This document shows positions 1 through 7,555 of a stretch of 64,000 nt of DNA, piece by piece. A model generated the notes under the pieces. It worked only from the letters and a program-made list of their open reading frames with translations. It ran no database searches and was not told the DNA's origin. The stretch comes from Chitinophagaceae bacterium (GTDB lineage Bacteria > Bacteroidota > Bacteroidia > Chitinophagales > Chitinophagaceae), in contig JADKHN010000002.1 of assembly GCA_016721725.1 (NCBI GenBank), positions 181,632 to 245,631 on the forward strand. The letters run 5' to 3'. The translations under genes were made by a program, and so were the position numbers. Within the stretch, counting starts at the first letter, position 1. Each line of letters opens with the position of its first letter.

Positions 1-28
1 GGCGGAACGGAACGGCCGGGTTCCCGGC

Positions 29-56
29 AAAAAAAATCCCGGTCGCCGGACCGGGA
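29..56 (-). terminator. Rho-independent terminator at the end of the export operon
   Basis: An 8-bp GC-rich stem (37-44 with 49-56) with a 4-base loop is followed, reading leftward, by eight A on the plus strand (a U-run in the minus transcript). It lies just past the last minus-strand gene of the operon. Confidence 0.8.
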
Positions 57-79
57 AGATGTATGGGAAAAAGTCGGTT

Positions 80-486
80 CTAATCGAATGATTCGTCGTT
101 CAGATGCACTTTGGTCATCTCATAAAAATGATTCTGTAACTGGTGCAGATGGATGGGCTGCATCACATGCCGGCGCTCATCCCGGTACCAGATCTCAAAT
201 TTTGAAAAATCCCCGCAGCGGGGATCAGCATCCGGAAAGCCCCTTTCCCGTATTTGACCGTTCCGTCATCGTTGACCTGTTTGTGGAATTTCAGTTTCGT
301 CAACTGGTCATCATCCAATGGAATGGCGCTGAGTTGTTCGGTCTCGTACCAGAATTCCTGCGCGCCCGTATCCACACAAACCTGTTTTTCATTGTGATTG
401 AGGTCGGTCACTTCCCCCTGTTTTTTATCGCCGTCATTATCGGCGATCAGATAATCCCCTACTTTGATTTCATTGAATTTTATCAT
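80..486 (-). pseudogene. Conserved Bacteroidota hypothetical protein, apparent frameshift
   Basis: I do not know a function. The N-terminal part (begins MIKFNEIKVGDYLI) reads as a small beta-rich protein about 92 residues long. It then runs out of frame after the residues FRMLIP and would stop at 163. A one-base shift at the C4 run 211-214 (GGGG on the coding strand) restores a plausible continuation containing DFSKFEIWYRDERRH and ending VHLNDESFD at 80. The charged, aromatic tail reads like real protein, so I treat 80-486 as one gene of about 135 residues. A missing G in sequencing is the simplest cause, but a true frameshift cannot be excluded. It lies 70 bp downstream of the last export permease and before a strong terminator, so it may be co-transcribed with that operon. 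Confidence 0.6.
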
Positions 487-556
487 AGCATGCAATTTTG
501 TTTTGCCAATTTAAGGAATTTATCAGAAAACCAAAGGGCAATTTTCACTCCTCCTG

Positions 557-1675
557 TCAACTGCGTTTACGGTAACTGATCACCGCCCAACCGTTGAAAA
601 AAACGGCGAATCCAGCCATGGCCAGCAGGTGACCACGGATATCCGCCAGCGAACTGCCTTTCAGTACCACCATGCGCATCACATCAATGAAATAACTGAC
701 CGGGTTGAACTTCGTGATCACCTGGGCCCAGGCGGGCATGCTGTCAATGGAAGTGTAAAGCCCCCCAAGCAGAATGAAGATCATCATGATGAAAAAGGAG
801 ATCAGCATGGCCTGTTGCTGGCTGGAGGCGAACGTGGATAAGAGAAGCCCCAGCCCCAGTACGGCGAGGAGATAGAGCGCGGCGAAAACATAGATCGTAG
901 TGAAACTTCCGGCCGGAATAATGCCATAGACCAGCCTGGATATGGTAAGCCCCAGGGTGAGTACCACCAGTCCGAGTATCCAGAAAGGGATCAGTTTGCC
1001 CAGGATGAAATGGTATTTCTTCACCGGCGTGACATTGATCTGTTCGATGGTGCCGATCTCCTTTTCCTTGATGATGTTCAGCGCTGCCAGGTTGGCGCCC
1101 ACCATGGTCAGGAGGATCACCAGGATGCCCGGTACCATGAAGTATTTATAATTCATCCCCGGATTGTACCAGTTGGAGGAGGTGATGTTGATCTGGGTTT
1201 CCGCACTGAACCGGGGAAATTGGATCCATTCTGCTCTCACCTCCCGGTTATAATCCCGGATGATGCTGTTGAGGTAAGCCCCACCCAGGTTGGCTTTCAC
1301 CCCGTTGATCGCATTGAGTGCCAGGTAAAGCACCGCTTTGTTCTCCCTGACCAGGTCCTTCTCAAAATGAGGCGGGATCTGCAGGATCAGGTCGGTCCGG
1401 TCCTGGTCCACATCAGCCAGGGCGCTTGAATATGAATTGGAATATCCGGCCAGGGAAAAATATCCCGAAGAGGTGATCTTATGGATCAGTTTACGGGAAT
1501 ACTCGGAACGATCATTATCCACCACCGACAGTTTGATGTTCTTCACTTCGTAATCAGCGGCCCAGGGCAGTACCATCAATTGTATGACCGGCATGATGAG
1601 GATCATCCGCAGGATGGCGGGGTCGCGGAATATCTGCCTGAATTCTTTCTGCAATAAAAATTTCAATGTTCTCAT
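557..1675 (-). CDS. ABC-2 type transport permease (YbhR/YbhS-like), second subunit
   Basis: Integral membrane subunit of an ABC exporter, 372 residues. It has one N-terminal membrane segment (about residues 17-37), a large extracytoplasmic domain (about 40-180) and five or six C-terminal membrane segments. The KEKEIGTIEQ motif before the second half is the cytoplasmic coupling region typical of ABC-2 permeases of the YhhJ/YbhS/YbhR group. I chose the ATG at 1675 (MRTLKFLLQKEF) because it overlaps the upstream permease stop as ATGA and aligns with the sister subunit's start; longer in-frame versions only add antisense-like sequence. It would pair with the 1672-2778 permease as a heterodimer. 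The substrate cannot be read from sequence; relatives export drugs or other hydrophobic compounds. Confidence 0.88.
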   Translation of the reverse strand: MRTLKFLLQKEFRQIFRDPAILRMILIMPVIQLMVLPWAADYEVKNIKLSVVDNDRSEYSRKLIHKITSSGYFSLAGYSNSYSSALADVDQDRTDLILQIPPHFEKDLVRENKAVLYLALNAINGVKANLGGAYLNSIIRDYNREVRAEWIQFPRFSAETQINITSSNWYNPGMNYKYFMVPGILVILLTMVGANLAALNIIKEKEIGTIEQINVTPVKKYHFILGKLIPFWILGLVVLTLGLTISRLVYGIIPAGSFTTIYVFAALYLLAVLGLGLLLSTFASSQQQAMLISFFIMMIFILLGGLYTSIDSMPAWAQVITKFNPVSYFIDVMRMVVLKGSSLADIRGHLLAMAGFAVFFNGWAVISYRKRS

Positions 1676-2778
1676 GCCAGCCTGATTTTGAATTTCCGGA
1701 TCGCAAGGGTCAGGAAGAAGACCAGCATGCCGAAGAGGACCAGCGTTTCTTTCCAGATCTCCTGCAATCCCACGCCCTTGATCATGACCGAACGCACCAC
1801 CAGGTAATACCATTTGGCGGGAACAATATTTGAAATGACCCGAAGAGGCAGCGGCATATTCTCTATCGGGAACATGAAGCCACTGAGCATGAGCGTTGGC
1901 ATGAACAGTCCGATCAGTGAGATGAACATGGCCGTTTGCTGTGTGCCCGCGGAGGAAGAGATCAGCAGTCCCAGTGAAAGGGACACCAGGGTGAATAATA
2001 TACTTTCTGCAACGACCAGGAACAGGCTTCCGTTGATGGGCACTTCCAGTGCATATACACTCAGCAATAAGATGGTGGCGATGTTGATCGAGGAAATGAA
2101 GAGGTAGGGTACGGCCTTGGCCAGTACCACCATCTGCGGGCGCATCGGCGAAACGAGCATGACCTCCATGGTCCCCATCTCCTTTTCCTTAACGATCGTG
2201 ATGGCCGTCATCATGGTACAGACGAGGAGCAGGACCATGGCCATCAGTCCGGGTACAAAATTGAAAGCGCCTTTCATCTGCGGATTATACAGCATCCTCA
2301 TCTCGGTCTGGATGGTATAGGGCAACTGCTTGTTACCCGTGATCCTGGCCTGGTAATCGGTGATGATGGCTGTTGCGTAATTCGTCAGCGTATTGGCTAC
2401 ATTGGGATCGGATGCATCGGCGATCAGTTGGACCGTGGCCTTATTAAAATGCTGCAGGTCATCTGCAAAATGAGCGGGAAAGATGACCGCCAGTTTGATC
2501 TTCCCCCGCCTGAACTCCTCTTCCACCTGGGCAAAATTCACCAGGTTCTTCTCCAGGTCGAAATAGCGGCTCGCATCCAGTTCCGCGGTGATCGCCAGGG
2601 AGGATGCATCTTTCGAAGGATCCAGCACCGCGATCCGGGAATTCTTCACTTCATTCGTCAGGGCGAACCCGAAGATCACGATCTGAACCACCGGCATCCC
2701 CAACAGGATGAGCAAAGTGCTCTTATCCCGCCAGATGTGGAAGAATTCTTTTTTGACGAAGGAAAGGAATTGTTTCAA
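1672..2778 (-). CDS. ABC-2 type transport permease, first subunit
   Basis: Membrane subunit of the same exporter, 368 residues. It begins MKQFLSFVKKEFFHIWRDKS, the usual amphipathic start of this family, followed by a hydrophobic segment (about 20-40), a periplasmic domain and a C-terminal bundle of membrane helices. The motif KEKEMGTMEVMLVSP (about residues 197-211) matches the coupling region that contacts the ATPase. It overlaps the next permease by 4 bp (ATGA), implying translational coupling. An 86-bp gap holding a 7-bp-period repeat array separates it from the upstream ATPase gene, an unusual insertion inside an otherwise tightly packed operon. Family assignment is firm; substrate is unknown. 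Confidence 0.9.
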   Translation of the reverse strand: MKQFLSFVKKEFFHIWRDKSTLLILLGMPVVQIVIFGFALTNEVKNSRIAVLDPSKDASSLAITAELDASRYFDLEKNLVNFAQVEEEFRRGKIKLAVIFPAHFADDLQHFNKATVQLIADASDPNVANTLTNYATAIITDYQARITGNKQLPYTIQTEMRMLYNPQMKGAFNFVPGLMAMVLLLVCTMMTAITIVKEKEMGTMEVMLVSPMRPQMVVLAKAVPYLFISSINIATILLLSVYALEVPINGSLFLVVAESILFTLVSLSLGLLISSSAGTQQTAMFISLIGLFMPTLMLSGFMFPIENMPLPLRVISNIVPAKWYYLVVRSVMIKGVGLQEIWKETLVLFGMLVFFLTLAIRKFKIRLA

Positions 2779-2821
2779 TGATTGATCTGTATTAATTTAC
2801 TGATTCACACTTGATTGAATT

Positions 2822-2863
2822 GCAAACTGCAAACTGCGAACTGCGAACTGCCAACTGCCAAAC
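2822..2863 (-). repeat. Intergenic 7-bp-period array (GCAAACT/GCGAACT/GCCAACT)
   Basis: Six diverged heptamers, two each of GCAAACT, GCGAACT and GCCAACT, sit inside the export operon between the ATPase and permease genes. They are the same unit type as the perfect array at 11629-11747. Confidence 0.85.
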
Positions 2864-2864
2864 T

Positions 2865-3608
2865 CTAACCCTCCCCCCTCTTCGCCTTCCTCGCCAGCTT
2901 CAGAAATACCTCGTCCATCGAACGGGCTTCGTGTTGTTGTTTCAACGCCCCCGGCGTGTCTAGCGCTTCGATACGGCCATCCACCATGATGCTCACCCGG
3001 TTGCAGTATTCAGCTTCGTCCATATAATGCGTGGTCACGAAAACCGTGATGCCCGAATCAGAAGCCTGGTAGATCATGTTCCAGAATTCGCGGCGCGTCA
3101 CCGGATCCACACCGCCCGTCGGTTCATCCAGGAAAACGATCCCGGGTTCGTGAAAGACCGCTACAGAGAAAGCCAGTTTTTGTTTCCAACCCAGGGGCAA
3201 TGAACGTACCAATACATGGGCTTCTTTTTCGAGGTGCAACTCGTCGAGGATATACGCCGTCTTATTTTTGATGAAGGCGTCGCTCTTTCCGTAAATGCCC
3301 CCGTAGAACTGCATGTTCTCTTTCACGGTCAGGTCATCGTACAGGGAGAATTTCTGACTCATGTAACCGATGTTTCGCTTGATCTTCTCATTATCCCGGT
3401 ACACGTCAAAACCCGCCACCGTAGCGGCTCCCGAAGTAGGCATCGATAATCCGCACAACATCCGCATGGCCGTGGTCTTACCCGCGCCATTGGCCCCCAG
3501 GAAGCCGAATATCTCGCCCTTTTCCACTTCAAAACTGATCTGGTCCACCGCGGTGAAATCCCCGAAGCGTTTCGTCAGTTTATCCGCGGTGATCACTTTT
3601 TCAGGCAT
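2865..3608 (-). CDS. ABC transporter ATP-binding protein with LPLGW-type signature
   Basis: Cytoplasmic nucleotide-binding subunit, 247 residues. Walker A GANGAGKT lies at about 38-45, the Q-loop is near YMSQKF, Walker B with D-loop is FLDEPTGGVDP and the H-loop is TTHYMDEA. The LSGGQ signature is replaced by LPLGWKQKL. This variant is known from one half of the fused two-domain ATPase YbhF and relatives. It overlaps the preceding ATPase gene by 8 bp. With that canonical LSGGM protein it most likely forms an asymmetric pair, as in the single-chain YbhF. It powers the two permeases downstream. Confidence 0.9.
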   Translation of the reverse strand: MPEKVITADKLTKRFGDFTAVDQISFEVEKGEIFGFLGANGAGKTTAMRMLCGLSMPTSGAATVAGFDVYRDNEKIKRNIGYMSQKFSLYDDLTVKENMQFYGGIYGKSDAFIKNKTAYILDELHLEKEAHVLVRSLPLGWKQKLAFSVAVFHEPGIVFLDEPTGGVDPVTRREFWNMIYQASDSGITVFVTTHYMDEAEYCNRVSIMVDGRIEALDTPGALKQQHEARSMDEVFLKLARKAKRGEG

Positions 3609-4518
3609 GGCTTTCTTTCATTAAGGCGATGAAACAATCTTCGATATCGGGTTTTATGGGTTCTATCATCAAGTGCTCTTGGTCGTTTTGCCAGTGCTGA
3701 ACATCTTCAGGCCGCTTTCCTTTTTTCAACACCAGGTGATGGTATTCACCAAAAGGATAAACATCCTGGGTAAAATCGGCTTCCTTCAGCCGGTTGAGCA
3801 AATAAAGCATACGGTTTGCTTTTACGGCCAGTATGGGATTGGCGAAACCGGCGGTGATCGCCGATGGTGTATCCACCGAAAGCAGTCTGCCATTCTGGAT
3901 CAATGCCACCCGGTCGCAAAGTCCGGCTTCATCCATATAGGGTGTGGAGACCAGAATCGTGATCCCCTGTTCTTTCAAGCCCTTCAGCATCTCCCAGAAT
4001 TCTTTCCGGGAGACCGCGTCCACGCCGGTGGTGGGCTCATCAAGGAACAATACCGACGGACGGTGGATCAAGGCGCAACAAAGCGCGAGTTTCTGTTTCA
4101 TACCCCCGGATAACTTACCCGCCTTTCTTTTCCGGAACGGTTCTATCTGGACATAGATCTCCCGGATCAGTTCATAATTCTTTTCAATGGAGGTATTGAA
4201 TATGGTGGCGAAGAAATTCAGGTTCTCTTCCACCGACAGATCGGGATACAGGGAGAACCGGCCGGGCATATAGCCCACCCTGTTCCGGATGGCCTTATAA
4301 TCTTTCACCACATCAAACCCGTCCACCGTCGCGGACCCGCTATCGGCCAGCAACAATGTGGTGAGCAGACGGAACAGGGAAGTCTTGCCGGCCCCGTCCG
4401 GTCCGATGATCCCGAACAGTTCGCCGGGTTCCACACTGAATGAAACATCATTCAAGGCAACGACGGCCTTCTTTTTCCCGTAGGTCTTAACGATATGGTC
4501 GACAGTAACCGCTTTCAT
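3601..4518 (-). CDS. ABC transporter ATP-binding protein, canonical signature
   Basis: Nucleotide-binding subunit of the same exporter, 305 residues. Walker A is GPDGAGKT (about 39-46), the signature LSGGMKQKL, Walker B FLDEPTTGVD and the switch histidine is replaced in STPYMDEA (Pro-Tyr where the partner has His-Tyr). A C-terminal extension of about 80 residues follows the ATPase core, as in the first half of YbhF-like proteins. With the LPLGW-type ATPase next to it, the composite sites probably have one normal and one atypical catalytic centre. The gap to hlyD upstream is 5 bp. Confidence 0.9.
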   Translation of the reverse strand: MKAVTVDHIVKTYGKKKAVVALNDVSFSVEPGELFGIIGPDGAGKTSLFRLLTTLLLADSGSATVDGFDVVKDYKAIRNRVGYMPGRFSLYPDLSVEENLNFFATIFNTSIEKNYELIREIYVQIEPFRKRKAGKLSGGMKQKLALCCALIHRPSVLFLDEPTTGVDAVSRKEFWEMLKGLKEQGITILVSTPYMDEAGLCDRVALIQNGRLLSVDTPSAITAGFANPILAVKANRMLYLLNRLKEADFTQDVYPFGEYHHLVLKKGKRPEDVQHWQNDQEHLMIEPIKPDIEDCFIALMKESHA

Positions 4519-4523
4519 GGTCT

Positions 4524-5462
4524 TCAGAATTTCACTTCTCCGTACATGCCGATCTTGAGATAACCATCATTCTTTACCCTGACCTTCATGGCATAGACCA
4601 GGTTGGCCCTTTCCTCTTTGGTCTGGATGGTCTTTGGTGTGAATTCGGCCTTATCTGCGATCCAGGTGACCATACCGGGATAGGACTTGTATTTTTTGGA
4701 TCCTTCGTCAATGAGAACGGTCAGGGTTTGCCCGATCTTCACTTTGGGCAACTGGATACCGGTAATGTATACCCGCAGGTCCAGTGAGCTGAGATCGGCG
4801 ATCTTATAAAGTGCCTTGCCGGCTGAAGTGACCTCTCCGGCCTCGGCATATTTGGCGATGACGGTTCCGTTGACGGGATTGACGATGTGCGCCCTCTTCT
4901 CCTGGTCCTTCAGCTGTTCCACCCGTTTGCTGAGCGGATCCGCCTCGCTCAAAATGCTCCTGTTCTGCGTGGCGACATTGCTGCGCTGCACATTGATCTG
5001 CTGGCGGGTGACGGCCATTTGCCTGCGGGTCACCTCGATCTGTGCGTTGATATCATCGAGCTGTTTACCCGTGGCCGCATCGGCCTTCAACAGGTTCTCA
5101 ATGCGTGACTTTTCGTGCAACTGGTTCTCCAGTTGCGATTGCTGGACAGCCAGTTGGTTTTGTAACAGGGAGACCTGCGGCGCCGCATCGGCGGTCTTTT
5201 CATTCAATGACCGGATGCTGGCTTCCACCTGCTGCTGCTGCAGGGAGATATTCGTGGCATCCACGGTACCCACGACACTGTCCTTTGAAAGGACCGCCCC
5301 TTCCTGCACCGTAAAGCTCACCAGCTTACCCGGGATCTCGGAGGATACGATGACCTCCTCCGCTTCGAATGTTCCGGTAGCGTCAGATTGCCCGTTCTGG
5401 CCATTACAGCCGAACATTGCGATGGCGGACAGAAAGGGAATGATTAATGTTCTTGTCTTCAT
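4524..5462 (-). CDS. HlyD-family periplasmic adaptor lipoprotein (YbhG-like)
   Basis: Membrane fusion protein linking the inner-membrane ABC exporter to the outer-membrane TolC channel, 312 residues. The N-terminus is a lipoprotein signal with Cys19 in AMFGC. The biotinyl-lipoyl half-domain EIPGKLVSFTVQEGA (about 43-57) precedes a long alpha-helical hairpin (about 70-185, rich in Q and in heptad-like spacing) and a second lipoyl half, VNPVNGTVIAKYAEAGEV. A beta-barrel domain ends the protein. It lies 6 bp from tolC upstream and 5 bp from the ATPase gene downstream, so it is clearly in the operon. Confidence 0.92.
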   Translation of the reverse strand: MKTRTLIIPFLSAIAMFGCNGQNGQSDATGTFEAEEVIVSSEIPGKLVSFTVQEGAVLSKDSVVGTVDATNISLQQQQVEASIRSLNEKTADAAPQVSLLQNQLAVQQSQLENQLHEKSRIENLLKADAATGKQLDDINAQIEVTRRQMAVTRQQINVQRSNVATQNRSILSEADPLSKRVEQLKDQEKRAHIVNPVNGTVIAKYAEAGEVTSAGKALYKIADLSSLDLRVYITGIQLPKVKIGQTLTVLIDEGSKKYKSYPGMVTWIADKAEFTPKTIQTKEERANLVYAMKVRVKNDGYLKIGMYGEVKF

Positions 5463-5468
5463 ATACAG

Positions 5469-6737
5469 TTATTGTTTTCCGGTTGTTGTTTGGTAATTGA
5501 CCTGCGCCTGCAGGTATAAGATCTGGTGGGTCACGAGCGACTGCCTGGCCTGGTCCTCCGCGTTCACTTCCCGCAGGTAATCATTTGCATTGATGACGCC
5601 GTTCTCGAGCTGGGCCTTTGCCGCTTCCTTTACTTTGATCCGCAGATCGATGATCTCGCGGTCCTTGACCATCAGTTGCTCCAGTTTATCCAGTTCAGCC
5701 AATTGCTGGCGCAGAACCGTTCGGGTATTGAGCAGGAAGGTCTCTTTTTGTATCGAAACGGACCGTCGGCCGATCTCGACCAGGGCCTTATCCCTGTTCT
5801 TCGTATACAATCCGCCGAAGTTCCAGCTCAGCCGTAACCCGGCGGTATAATAAAAGGAGAAATCATTTTTGAACATGTTCAGGCCGGGTCTTCCATAGCC
5901 ACTTTGAACAAAGAGTCCGGCGCGTGGACTGTTCTTCGCTTTGATCAGGCGGTTTTGTCCCTCGAGCAATTTATCCTGGGCACGGTACCAATTCAGTTCG
6001 GGCCGTTGTATATCTTCCTTCGGGGCGATGGATAGGTTTGCGGGCTGCTCCAGTTTGATATCGGCAGGTAATGCCTTGTCGGTGAAAAGACCAAGTACAT
6101 CGACCAGGCCCTTCCGGCTGGCACTGATCTCGATGGCCCGCTGATCTGCCTTCAGCAGTTCCGCTTTCAGCAGGTTCAGACTGGAACGGAGAGCTACCCC
6201 GTTGTTCACCTGCGCTTCGGTCTTGCGCATCCCGTTCCCGAGATCGGCCTTCACGAGGTCTACCAATATCATTTGTTCATCGAGATAAAGTACACCGAGG
6301 AATAACTGGCTGATCCGCTCTTTCAGTTTGTAAAGTTCCACTTCCAGTTTCTGCTGCTCCGATTCCTCATTCAGCTTTTGCAGGTTTTGCTGGGAACGGA
6401 TGCTGCCCCCGTCGTAGATGAGTTGGTTGATGTCCATCAGTATCCTGTACTGGTCTTTGGAAGGAGGGGTTATGGTTACCCCAGGAATGGGCACATTGAC
6501 GGTCGTGACGTCCGACTGGTAACTGGCTTGTCCGTTCAAACTCACCTGGGGTAAGTAACCGCTTTGCAGGTTCCGGATAGTGAGACCCGAGCTTTGGCCG
6601 ATGAGGTCGCGCTGGCGGATGGCCGGGTAATGTTGTTTCGCCAGTTCATAAGCCTGGGCAAGGGTCAGTTTTTCCATCGGCTGGGTTTTGGCCAGCAGGG
6701 GCAAAAGCAGGATCAGCAGGGCGAGGGTTCTTTTCAT
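5469..6737 (-). CDS. TolC-family outer membrane efflux protein
   Basis: Outer-membrane channel for the exporter, 422 residues. A signal peptide (about 1-18, hydrophobic LALLILLLPLLA) is followed by two OEP repeats rich in long helices, each starting with a typical LTLAQAYELAKQHYP or PELNWYRAQDKLLEGQ type segment. The length is normal for Bacteroidota TolC homologues. It is the first structural gene after tetR. The 40-bp gap from tetR contains a TetR-type palindrome, so the export genes can probably be controlled separately from, or in addition to, the regulator. Confidence 0.92.
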   Translation of the reverse strand: MKRTLALLILLLPLLAKTQPMEKLTLAQAYELAKQHYPAIRQRDLIGQSSGLTIRNLQSGYLPQVSLNGQASYQSDVTTVNVPIPGVTITPPSKDQYRILMDINQLIYDGGSIRSQQNLQKLNEESEQQKLEVELYKLKERISQLFLGVLYLDEQMILVDLVKADLGNGMRKTEAQVNNGVALRSSLNLLKAELLKADQRAIEISASRKGLVDVLGLFTDKALPADIKLEQPANLSIAPKEDIQRPELNWYRAQDKLLEGQNRLIKAKNSPRAGLFVQSGYGRPGLNMFKNDFSFYYTAGLRLSWNFGGLYTKNRDKALVEIGRRSVSIQKETFLLNTRTVLRQQLAELDKLEQLMVKDREIIDLRIKVKEAAKAQLENGVINANDYLREVNAEDQARQSLVTHQILYLQAQVNYQTTTGKQ

Positions 6738-6743
6738 AAACAG

Positions 6744-6763
6744 TATTAACCAACTGGTTAATA
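6744..6763. promoter_or_regulatory. Probable TetR operator O2 upstream of tolC
   Basis: An inverted repeat with 9-bp arms TATTAACCA / TGGTTAATA and a 2-bp spacer lies 6 bp upstream of the tolC start. Its core TTAACCA-NN-TGGTTAA is identical to the site overlapping the tetR transcription start. Confidence 0.82.
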
Positions 6764-6777
6764 TTTAGGTAAAAAAA

Positions 6778-7395
6778 TCATTTTTTAATGGCATCAAAGA
6801 TGAAACGGGGTATCTCCTTCCGGCGCTGTTCCAGGATCTGCCTGAACTGAAGTTCATCCAGCTGCAGGTTCCGGGTGATCATGGGCTTCGCCACGAAGGG
6901 GAATATCGTCATGGAAACAATGTGCAGGAAGAGATGAACCGGGCTGATCTTTTTGATCGTTCCTTTCCGTACCTCCTTGTCCATCTGTTCCAGGAATTTA
7001 GACGGCTGGGGCAGGTTCTCCTTACCCCATATCCGGTACATGAACTGTTCGGGATCCCGGTTGATCTCATTCATGACAAACCAGGGCAGGTAAGGGTTTT
7101 CCAGCATCTCATCGATGTATTCATGGACGAATTTCTCGATCTTCTCAAACAGGGGCAGTTCGGAGCTGAAGATCGAATTGATCTTCGGGAAGAATTTCTG
7201 GGCCTCTTCCAGGAAGACCGTCTCGAACAGCTTTCCCTTGTCCCTGAAATAATAATGCAGCAGGGCCTTGTTGATGCCGGCCTCATCGGCGATATCCTGC
7301 ATCCGGGCACCGTCCATGCCCTTCGTGGTGAACACCTTCCGGGCGGCCGCTAATATCTTCTCTTCGGTGGACTGCTGTTTCTTTTTCTTATCCAT
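6778..7395 (-). CDS. TetR/AcrR-family transcriptional repressor (CecR-like position)
   Basis: Ligand-responsive repressor, 205 residues. The N-terminal helix-turn-helix spans about residues 12-55 (EEKILAAARKVFTTKG, then MQDIADEAGINKALLHYYF), followed by a helical ligand-binding domain. I chose the ATG at 7395 (MDKKKKQQS). An upstream in-frame start would read through the operator and promoter boxes. It heads the operon that contains the exporter, as CecR does for ybhGFSR in enterobacteria. Two copies of one palindrome, at its own promoter and before tolC, suggest autoregulation and repression of the pump. The inducer is unknown. Confidence 0.9.
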   Translation of the reverse strand: MDKKKKQQSTEEKILAAARKVFTTKGMDGARMQDIADEAGINKALLHYYFRDKGKLFETVFLEEAQKFFPKINSIFSSELPLFEKIEKFVHEYIDEMLENPYLPWFVMNEINRDPEQFMYRIWGKENLPQPSKFLEQMDKEVRKGTIKKISPVHLFLHIVSMTIFPFVAKPMITRNLQLDELQFRQILEQRRKEIPRFIFDAIKK

Positions 7396-7400
7396 ATAGT

Positions 7401-7416
7401 TTAACCAAATGGTTAA
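7401..7416. promoter_or_regulatory. Probable TetR operator O1 at the tetR promoter
   Basis: The perfect inverted repeat TTAACCA-AA-TGGTTAA touches the -7 box on one side and ends 5 bp before the tetR start codon. A repressor bound here would cover the transcription start. The same arms and spacing occur at 6744-6763. Confidence 0.85.
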
Positions 7417-7447
7417 CAAAACTAGAATAAAATCCTTGTCCTCCAAA
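7417..7447 (-). promoter_or_regulatory. Bacteroidota-type promoter of tetR
   Basis: On the minus strand, a -33 TTTG (7447-7444), a 19-bp spacer and a -7 TAGTTTTG (7424-7417) match the Bacteroidota sigma consensus TTTG-N17-23-TAnnTTTG. The predicted start falls inside operator O1. Confidence 0.75.
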
Positions 7448-7478
7448 AAAAAGAGGAAGTTTTCCGGAGACCGTACAT

Positions 7479-7537
7479 AAAAAGGCCGGTAAACGGGGAA
7501 GACGTAAAGAGCAATACGCCTGACCCGCTTACCGGCT
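7479..7537 (-). terminator. Terminator downstream of hmgA
   Basis: Arms containing CCGGTAA and TTACCGG with flanking C/G runs (7484-7497 and 7524-7536) enclose a loop of about 26 bases and end in a U-run on the minus strand. It separates hmgA from the tetR operon. Confidence 0.6.
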
Positions 7538-7555
7538 ATTTAAAAAATGAAACCG

